From Hyphomicrobiaceae bacterium (GTDB lineage: Bacteria > Pseudomonadota > Alphaproteobacteria > Rhizobiales > Hyphomicrobiaceae): a DNA stretch of 64,000 bases. The notes under the pieces are model-generated. The model ran no database searches. It was not told where the DNA came from and saw only the letters and a program-made list of their open reading frames with translations. The stretch is from assembly GCA_016793635.1 (NCBI GenBank), contig JAEUMD010000003.1:124001-188000 (forward strand), in the 5' to 3' direction. The translations under genes and the position numbers were made by a program. This document shows, piece by piece, positions 58,435 to 64,000 of the stretch; the stretch's first letter is position 1, and each line of letters starts with the position of its first letter.

Positions 58435-58821
58435 TCAGGCGGCGAGAACGCGCTCGACCTCGCGGACCAGATCCTTGAGGTGGAAGGGCTTGGAGAGCAC
58501 GCGCGTATCGCGCTTGGAGGCGAGTTCGCTGTTGAGCACCACGGCGGCGAAACCGGTGATGAACATGATCTTCAGCTCCGGATCGAGCTCGCTCGCCTTG
58601 CGCGCCAGCTCGATGCCGTCCATGTGCGGCATGACGATATCCGTCAGCAGCAGCGTGAACGGTTCCTGCTTCAGCAGCTCATAGGCCTCGAGACCGTTGG
58701 CGAAGCTCGCCACGTCGAAGCCGGCACGGACCAGCGCGCGCTCTAGAAAGCCGCGCATGGAATCGTCATCCTCGGCGAGCAGGATACGGCGCATGGGGAG
58801 TTGCGAGGGCTGTACGGTCAT
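58435..58821 (-). CDS. cpdR: Single-domain response regulator CpdR
   Basis: A 128-residue receiver-only protein matching CpdR, which in its unphosphorylated state primes ClpXP for degradation of cell-cycle substrates. The domain starts RILLAEDDDSMRGFLERAL (acidic pocket), has the phospho-acceptor Asp in LLLTDIVMPHMDG and the conserved Lys in LSKPFHLKDL. It lies next to a divergent N-formylglutamate amidohydrolase gene, as is usual in alphaproteobacteria. The ATG at 58794 (MRRILLAED) is an equally good start. Confidence 0.92.
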   Translation of the reverse strand: MTVQPSQLPMRRILLAEDDDSMRGFLERALVRAGFDVASFANGLEAYELLKQEPFTLLLTDIVMPHMDGIELARKASELDPELKIMFITGFAAVVLNSELASKRDTRVLSKPFHLKDLVREVERVLAA

Positions 58822-59067
58822 AACTCGAGACTATCTCTTTTTGGACGCAAGTTCAGCAGTTGACGAGGTGCCATTTGAATCTGGCGCGAGGATGGTAAAT
58901 GGAGGGTGAAACGCGGCGGGTTTTTTGGCGATCCACAGCGCCGTGTGTTCGGGCGCACGCCGTCCTTAGAACTCCGCCTCGCCGCATCGACAGCGCGTGC
59001 GACAACTGGCAGAGTGAGAATTCGCGAGATTGCGCGCCGTAGCCCTTCCCTTCCGACTGCGAGACCG

Positions 59068-59967
59068 ATGCCTGCCCTTGAGCTTTCCGCAATTGCCGCC
59101 GAGCTCGATCCGCCGTTCGTGGTCTCACAGCCGCTACAGCCGCGCGTGCCGTTCGTGTTCTGCTCACCGCATTCGGGCCGCATCTATCCGAACCATTTTC
59201 TCGCCCAATCCAGGCTCGATCCAGTAGCCCTGCGCCGCTCCGAGGATTGCTACGTCGACGAATTGTTCGCTGCCGTCGTCGGTCTCGGCGCGCCACTCAT
59301 CGCCGCGCGCTTTCCGCGCGCCTATCTCGATGTGAACCGCGAGCCGTACGAGCTCGACCCCCAGCTCATCCGCGAAAAGCTACCGCAGTTCGCCAACGCC
59401 CACTCCGCCCGCGTCGTCGGCGGCCTCGGCACCATCGCCCGCATCGTCGCCGACGGCGAGAGCATCTACCGCGCGCCACTTGCGCTTGAAGCCGCGCTCG
59501 CCCGCATCGAGGCGCTCTACATGCCGTTCCACGCCGAGCTCAATCGCCTCCTGCAACGGACTCAGGAGCTGTTTGGCTACGCCATTCTGATCGACTGCCA
59601 TTCGATGCCGTCCGCGCCGATGTCGCGAGGGGTGCTGACACGGCCGGATTTTGTGCTCGGCGATCGCTTCGGCGCATCCTGCGACACGCAGCTCTCGCTC
59701 TTCGTCCGCGATCATCTGGCGGGAGCCGGCTACGACGTCCACATGAACCGCCCCTATGCCGGCGGCTATATCACCGAGCATTACGGCCGACCGAGCCGCG
59801 GCTGGCATGCCCTCCAGATCGAGATGAACCGCGGGCTCTACCTGCACGAGCAGACGCTCGAGAAGTCGGCGGGGTTCGATCGCCTCGCCAATGACCTGAC
59901 AACGCTGGCGAGCGCTATGTTCGCGTCACTTCCCTCGCGGTTCGGTCGATGCGCCGCCGCCGAGTAG
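59068..59967 (+). CDS. N-formylglutamate amidohydrolase family protein (copy 2)
   Basis: A 299-residue amidohydrolase of the same fold as the gene at 50857, but divergent. Motifs are VFCSPHSGRIYPNHFLAQSRLD (metal-site His), FPRAYLDVNREPYELDP, ILIDCHSMPS and GYITEHYGRP with ALQIEMNRGLYL. I start it at ATG 59068; the frame upstream is open but unlike the family. It is the customary divergent neighbour of cpdR in alphaproteobacteria. Confidence 0.92.
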   Translation: MPALELSAIAAELDPPFVVSQPLQPRVPFVFCSPHSGRIYPNHFLAQSRLDPVALRRSEDCYVDELFAAVVGLGAPLIAARFPRAYLDVNREPYELDPQLIREKLPQFANAHSARVVGGLGTIARIVADGESIYRAPLALEAALARIEALYMPFHAELNRLLQRTQELFGYAILIDCHSMPSAPMSRGVLTRPDFVLGDRFGASCDTQLSLFVRDHLAGAGYDVHMNRPYAGGYITEHYGRPSRGWHALQIEMNRGLYLHEQTLEKSAGFDRLANDLTTLASAMFASLPSRFGRCAAAE

Positions 59968-60110
59968 GTGCGAGCTGAGAACACTGGACATCTGAGCGCG
60001 ACGAGCCGCGACTGCGAACGACGCGGTCGCAGCGAGATGGTCCAATCACTGGTGGAGGGGGCGGGGCATCCTTGCGGCGCTGCGGCCAGCCAGCTCCAGA
60101 AATGCGCCCA

Positions 60111-60188
60111 GAAAAGAAAAGGGGCCGTTCGAAAATCGAACGGCCCAAGTCTAGGGAGGAAACGCCCAAGGAGGGCTACGACAGGCAA
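60111..60188 (-). ncRNA. Small RNA, suhB/mmgR (alpha-r8)-like, copy 1
   Basis: On the minus strand a short hairpin (GCCC-AAGGA-GGGC as read on the plus strand) is followed by the single-stranded segment GGGCGTTTCCTCCCTAGAC. An 11-bp terminator stem comes next (60122-60132 with 60136-60146), with a T/C tail from TTTTCTTTTC. The TTTCCTCCC loop and this layout resemble the rhizobial suhB RNA / MmgR family. The 5' end is estimated. Confidence 0.7.
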
Positions 60189-60471
60189 GCGAGGCTCGCC
60201 GATGTCGCAATGCAATAATTAAGGGTGCGACGCACAAACTGCAAATGCAATTCTTGCATGGCTGAAGCTCCCCCAGCGGCTAGCTCCCAAACGGGGCTTG
60301 GCTGCCGCGGGCAAGCGCCTCAATCGCTTAATTCCTTACGAAAAGTGTGGGTTGAGCTTGCCGATAAACCCAAGCAGTGCGGCTGGATCGCCAATCCACG
60401 GCGCCAGACGCAGCGCCAGCTCGAGCGATGACTATCGATTGAGGATTTTGCTGCACCGCACTCGAGCGGGC

Positions 60472-60565
60472 AAAAAAAATGGCCGCTCGTCATGCGAACG
60501 GCCCAAGTCTAGGGAGGAAACGCCCAAAGTGGGCTGTGAGGCGGCCGGTGAAGCGGCCTCACACA
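60472..60565 (-). ncRNA. Small RNA, suhB/mmgR (alpha-r8)-like, copy 2
   Basis: A second copy sharing a run of about 30 identical bases with copy 1 (the GGCGTTTCCTCCCTAGAC region and the start of the terminator stem). Its 5' part has an added dyad (GTGAGGC at 60536-60542 with GCCTCAC at 60556-60562), and the terminator stem 60481-60489 / 60495-60503 runs into eight T. It lies upstream of an inositol-monophosphatase-family gene, as the suhB RNA does. Confidence 0.72.
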
Positions 60566-60852
60566 AGACATGCTGAGCTTGTTCGCCGGCCTTCGCAATC
60601 GGACAAAGTGACAATCTCGCCGTAACGTAACGCTGCGATGCAACATTGACACACTAAGGTTGTTGGCGGAGGGATTCGCCACGCTTGGTTTAGGCGGCCC
60701 GAGCGTCGAGCCGCAGTCGCCAAGGTGCAGCCGTCGCGGCAAACAACGCCGATTCACGTTCGGGCACGGCGTCTCGTGCTTCCTTCTCTCCCGGTCGCGG
60801 TCTAGCGTCTCAACGCTTGCTGACGACGAAATCCAATCGCAGGTGCTCACAC

Positions 60853-61656
60853 GTGGCCAAGGACCGCCCTCCCTCGTTCAAGTCGCTTCTCGACACCGCG
60901 CACCAGCTCGCCGATCTCTCCGGGCCGGTGATCCTGCGCCATTTCCGTAAGCGGATCAAAGTCGACAACAAGCAGGACGGTGGCTTCGATCCCGTCACGG
61001 CCGCGGACCGTGGCGCAGAGCGCGTCATCGCGGATGCCCTTGCCGCCCGCTTTCCCGATCATGGTGTCGTCGGCGAGGAGTACGGAATACGACAGCCCGA
61101 TGCGCGCTATCGCTGGATCGTCGACCCCATCGACGGTACCCGCTCCTTCATCATCGGCACCCCTATGTGGGGCACGCTGATCGGCCTCGTCGATGGAGCA
61201 GCGCCTGTACTCGGCATGCTCGATCAGCCCTATACCGGCGAACGCTTCTGGTCGGCCGAGCGCGCCTCCTACATGCGCAGCATCGGGGGGAAGACGAGCC
61301 GCCTCAGGACGCGGCAATGCCCGCGCATCGAGGATGCCATCGTCGCCACCACCCATCCGGACCTGTTCGCGCAGGGACGCGAGGCACAAAGCTTCGAGCG
61401 CGTGAAACGCCAGAGCCGCATGACCCGTTTCGGAGGTGACTGCTATTCCTATGGGATGGTCGCCGCCGGCCTCATCGACGTCGTCATCGAAGCGGGGTTG
61501 AAGAGCTTCGACGTCGTTGCCCTCATCCCGATCATCGAGCGGGCGGGCGGCCGCGTCACCACTTGGGACGGCAGGCCCGCGACGGAAGGCGGCAATGTGC
61601 TCGCGTGCGGAGACCCGGCACTGCACGACGCCGTCCTCGAGCTCGTCAATCGCTGA
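60853..61656 (+). CDS. Histidinol-phosphatase / inositol monophosphatase family
   Basis: A 267-residue metal-dependent phosphatase. Motifs in order are DPVTAADRGAERVI, VGEEYG, WIVDPIDGTRSFIIGTPMWGTLIGL (metal-binding DPIDGT) and KSFDVVALIPIIERAGG in place of the usual WDxAA. The GTRSF segment points to the HisN-type histidinol-phosphate phosphatase subgroup, which completes histidine synthesis in many Rhizobiales; SuhB-like activity is the alternative. The GTG at 60853 (AGGTG upstream) is preferred, and TTG 60817 is possible. Two sRNA copies lie upstream on the opposite strand. Confidence 0.88.
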   Translation: MAKDRPPSFKSLLDTAHQLADLSGPVILRHFRKRIKVDNKQDGGFDPVTAADRGAERVIADALAARFPDHGVVGEEYGIRQPDARYRWIVDPIDGTRSFIIGTPMWGTLIGLVDGAAPVLGMLDQPYTGERFWSAERASYMRSIGGKTSRLRTRQCPRIEDAIVATTHPDLFAQGREAQSFERVKRQSRMTRFGGDCYSYGMVAAGLIDVVIEAGLKSFDVVALIPIIERAGGRVTTWDGRPATEGGNVLACGDPALHDAVLELVNR

Positions 61657-61701
61657 AACCGCCACACGGTCCTCGGCGGGAACGCTACGTGACGGGCGTG
61701 G

Positions 61702-62664
61702 TCAGGCCGCCGCCGGAGCCGATACACCGAGATAAGCGTCGAAGGCTGCCCAAAAGCGCTGCCGGATCGGGTCCGCTTCCTGAAGGATTTCGTGCAGGGC
61801 GCCCGGCAGCAGTAGGTGACTGCCGACCTTCAGTCGCACCCCCAATTCCTCGATGGCCCGCGTCGAGACGATCTTGTCCTGACCCGCGGCAAGCATCAGC
61901 ACCGGCACGTGCACGCTCGGTGCGAAATCGGGCTCCGCGATCATGTGGCAGACCCGGTAGGCGGCCCTGAGCCAACCGATGGTCGGAGAGCCGAGACCGA
62001 GATCGGGAGCGGCCTCGAGCACGGCGCGCGTGCGCGACCAGCGTTCGGCATCGCTGGTGAGACCATTGCCCTCGAAACGACCCTGTTCGGCCGGAACGCC
62101 ATTGCCGCCGAGCACGTAGGCCGAGGACAGCCCGACCCGGGCGAACACTTCCGCATAGGCGTAGGCGAGTGGCTGAGGAAAGCCGACCTTCTCGTCGGCA
62201 AAGGCGATCATCGGCGCCGTCAGCACGATGTGCGAAAACCACGACCCGCGTTGAGTCGCCGCGCGCAGCAGAATGTTGCCGCCCATGGAGTGGGCGAGCC
62301 CGACGTACGGGGGCGGACAGTCCGGCAGGACGACATCCTTCATGAAGCGGATGAGGTCCTTGTCGTACTCGGCAAAGTCGTCCACGTGAGACTTGTTGCG
62401 GTCGGCCAGCGGACGCGCCGAGCGGCCTTGCCCGCGCCAGTCGAGTGTCGCGACGGCGAACCCGCGACGTCGAAGGTCGGCAATCGTCTCGAAATATTTC
62501 TCGATGAATTCGGCCCGGCCCTGGAATAGGCAAACTGTGCCGCGGCGCGGGCTGCGTGTCGCATCCCATCGGGCATAGCGCAACGCGGCCCCGTCATAGC
62601 CGGCGAATGTGCCGACGACGGCACCGCTCGGCACCGGATTGCGCGCCAATGACACAAGCTCCAT
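61702..62664 (-). CDS. Alpha/beta hydrolase (lysophospholipase-like)
   Basis: A 320-residue serine hydrolase of the Hydrolase_4 / monoglyceride-lipase type. The nucleophile elbow is GLAHSMGGN, the acid is in LAAGQDKIVSTRA and the histidine in LPGALHEIL. The start LFQGRAEFIEKYFETIADLRRRGFAVATLDWRGQGRS is typical of PldB-like enzymes. It converges on the phosphatase gene. Confidence 0.92.
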   Translation of the reverse strand: MELVSLARNPVPSGAVVGTFAGYDGAALRYARWDATRSPRRGTVCLFQGRAEFIEKYFETIADLRRRGFAVATLDWRGQGRSARPLADRNKSHVDDFAEYDKDLIRFMKDVVLPDCPPPYVGLAHSMGGNILLRAATQRGSWFSHIVLTAPMIAFADEKVGFPQPLAYAYAEVFARVGLSSAYVLGGNGVPAEQGRFEGNGLTSDAERWSRTRAVLEAAPDLGLGSPTIGWLRAAYRVCHMIAEPDFAPSVHVPVLMLAAGQDKIVSTRAIEELGVRLKVGSHLLLPGALHEILQEADPIRQRFWAAFDAYLGVSAPAAA

Positions 62665-62837
62665 GCCGGCTCCGAAAGTCTCCCGTTAGACCAACTTCAG
62701 AATAACACCGCAGTCACGCAGCGGACAGTCGTCGCGCCCTGGTTATTGCGGGTCTCGCCGAACTTCACGCCGCCGCCAACCCGCGACCAATCGGCTGCTT
62801 TGGCTTCGTCAGCGATGCCATTGCGAACGATGCCTCG

Positions 62838-63671
62838 CTAGGCGCCACCCAGCAAACCATAGTCGCGCATCAGCCGCCGGCGAATCTCATAGGCGGGGCG
62901 CACTGCCTCGCTCGACAGGAACGGCGAAGCGGTGGCGCTGTCGAACGAAATCTTCTCGCCCATAGCCCATCGCCGCCATAGATACCGGTCGATCGCCAAG
63001 CGCGTGTCGAGCGTCTCCCGCACACCCGGCGAAAGGTCCTTGAGCTTCACCGGCTGCCAACCCGTATCCTTGCTCCATTGCTCGCCCGTGTTGGCCCGCT
63101 CCGCCACCTCGGGGATGCCGAGTTCGCGGGAATGCCAGGCGGCAAGCTCGTCGGTTTGCGCAATATCGACAACGCGGTCGAGCGATCCGAGCGTCTCGTC
63201 GAGCATCGCCACCTTCGCTCGCACCGAAAGGCGCGCAATCTGCTGCCAGGACATCTCGTGCCAGCGCTCGAGAAAAAAGTGCGCGACAGGATCGACCGAC
63301 ATCGAGCGCAAGTGAAGCTCGAAGGGATAGGGCCGCAGACCTTGGCTCAGGTACCGCATCATGCGGTAGTTGTAATAGGAGATCATGAGCTGGACGGGAT
63401 CGCGCAGCACGACACTGCGGATCACCTGGCGCCCCGGAAACAGCCGCTCGATGGACTTGCCGAGGAAGTGTCCGGAGACGACGGAAATGTCATCAGTTCG
63501 AGACGGCGGACGCGCGTCGTACTTGCGGCCGAGCACCTCGAGCGGAATTTTCCGTGTTCTCTTCGCCGGGCTCCAGAAACCCGTTGGTCCGAGGTGACGC
63601 TTGAAATGCTGCTCGAGCGTGGTTCCCGCGCACTTCGGCACGTGCATCACGACATGTAGGCTGCCTGTCAT
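62838..63671 (-). CDS. Sulfotransferase family protein
   Basis: A 277-residue PAPS-dependent sulfotransferase-like protein. The 5'-phosphosulfate loop is HVPKCAGTTLEQHF and the 3'-phosphate-binding segment is VVLRDPVQLMISYYNYR. These are the usual Sulfotransfer_2-type features of enzymes that sulfate sugars or lipids. It is 40 bp from repeat copy C. No gene for an acceptor pathway is nearby. Confidence 0.85.
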   Translation of the reverse strand: MTGSLHVVMHVPKCAGTTLEQHFKRHLGPTGFWSPAKRTRKIPLEVLGRKYDARPPSRTDDISVVSGHFLGKSIERLFPGRQVIRSVVLRDPVQLMISYYNYRMMRYLSQGLRPYPFELHLRSMSVDPVAHFFLERWHEMSWQQIARLSVRAKVAMLDETLGSLDRVVDIAQTDELAAWHSRELGIPEVAERANTGEQWSKDTGWQPVKLKDLSPGVRETLDTRLAIDRYLWRRWAMGEKISFDSATASPFLSSEAVRPAYEIRRRLMRDYGLLGGA

Positions 63672-64000
63672 CGACGTGTCCCGATTGCGCCCCGCTTAGC
63701 CCTAGTGTTCCGTCTGCGATACTTGGTTGCCTGCGCAGCATGCGATCGACCGAGTGCCGCAGACGAAAAGAACACTAGTAACTTGATGATTCTAGTATTG
63801 CTTTTGCCACCAACACTTGACTGACCACCGTTCAGCAACCGGGAACCAAGCTATAGTGACGCAACACGAGTTGCGATCGGTCGAGACTGACGCTCGGGGC
63901 GTGTCGATCCCTGCCGATCGCGGCTCAAGGCTGGCTGTAACCCAAATCCCGCCGACAGCGAAATACATTCCCAGCGTCAGGTCAAACGTCCGAGGAACAC
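63672..64000. other. Intergenic with palindromic repeat copy C
   Basis: Apart from the repeat at 63702-63870 I see no gene or site before the window ends. Confidence 0.5.
63702..63870. repeat. Two-hairpin dispersed repeat (copy C)
   Basis: Same layout as copy A: a hairpin bounded by CTAGTGTTC (63702-63710) and GAACACTAG (63770-63778), a spacer AACTTGATGATT, and a second, more degraded hairpin from CTAGTATTGC (63792) to GCAACAC (63861-63867). The spacer TTCAGCAACCGGGAACCAAG is shared with copy A. Arms have drifted, so pairing is imperfect. Confidence 0.8.

Overview
The window comes from a GC-rich alphaproteobacterial chromosome, most likely a member of the Hyphomicrobiales (Rhizobiales). The evidence is a set of clade-typical genes and signals: a gapR-type DUF2312 protein, cpdR next to an N-formylglutamate amidohydrolase, a glycerate 2-kinase / DUF1036 / pyruvate kinase string, DUF1244, a GTTC-N7-GTTC LexA box, and two tandem small RNAs that resemble the rhizobial suhB/mmgR type beside an inositol-monophosphatase-family gene. 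I cannot name the species from the sequence alone.

Layout. 0-6 kb holds both subunits of methylmalonyl-CoA mutase (the small subunit is cut by the window edge), separated by a DUF817 membrane protein and a small membrane protein. 6-22 kb is ordinary chromosome: small secreted or membrane proteins, a GH114-like glycosidase, a TerB-like protein, oligoendopeptidase F, an orphan sigma-54 response regulator, ssb, a pentapeptide-repeat membrane protein, a YkgJ cysteine-cluster protein, a glutathione S-transferase and uvrA. 22.5-24.5 kb is a compact accessory cassette: an orphan ParA-type ATPase overlapping a ribbon-helix-helix gene, preceded by tandem and palindromic repeats and followed by a two-hairpin repeat and a stand-alone TIR-domain gene. 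24.8-28.5 kb returns to cell-envelope genes and ends in a YcbB-type L,D-transpeptidase.

28.5-43.3 kb is an integrated genomic island of about 14.8 kb. It sits exactly in the 3' end of the L,D-transpeptidase gene. Its left end supplies the last codons of that gene and the displaced original 3' end lies at 43261-43299. The island carries a tyrosine integrase, paired putative integrase arm sites at both ends, a serine resolvase, a large primase-helicase of the virulence-associated E (VapE) type, an iteron-rich non-coding region that looks like a replication origin, a string of small translationally coupled genes led by a ribbon-helix-helix protein, and two cargo genes (DUF4145 and DUF2806-like). 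I recognise no capsid, terminase or conjugation genes, so it looks like a phage satellite or replicating integrative element. A 9-bp motif, ACATCGCAC, occurs eleven times in the island, almost entirely outside genes, and I found none elsewhere in the window.

43.3-64 kb is chromosome again: a DUF882 (YcbK/M15-like) peptidase that normally pairs with the L,D-transpeptidase, oxyR, gapR, a Spy/CpxP-like protein with a Met-Gly-Pro-rich tract, FmdB, DUF6629, DUF1244, two N-formylglutamate amidohydrolase family genes, glycerate kinase, pyruvate kinase, an acyltransferase, a TPR protein, rpmJ, tRNA-Val(GAC), cpdR, the tandem sRNAs, an inositol-monophosphatase-family phosphatase, an alpha/beta hydrolase and a sulfotransferase. 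A long palindromic repeat family has copies at 23.9, 43.4 and 63.8 kb.
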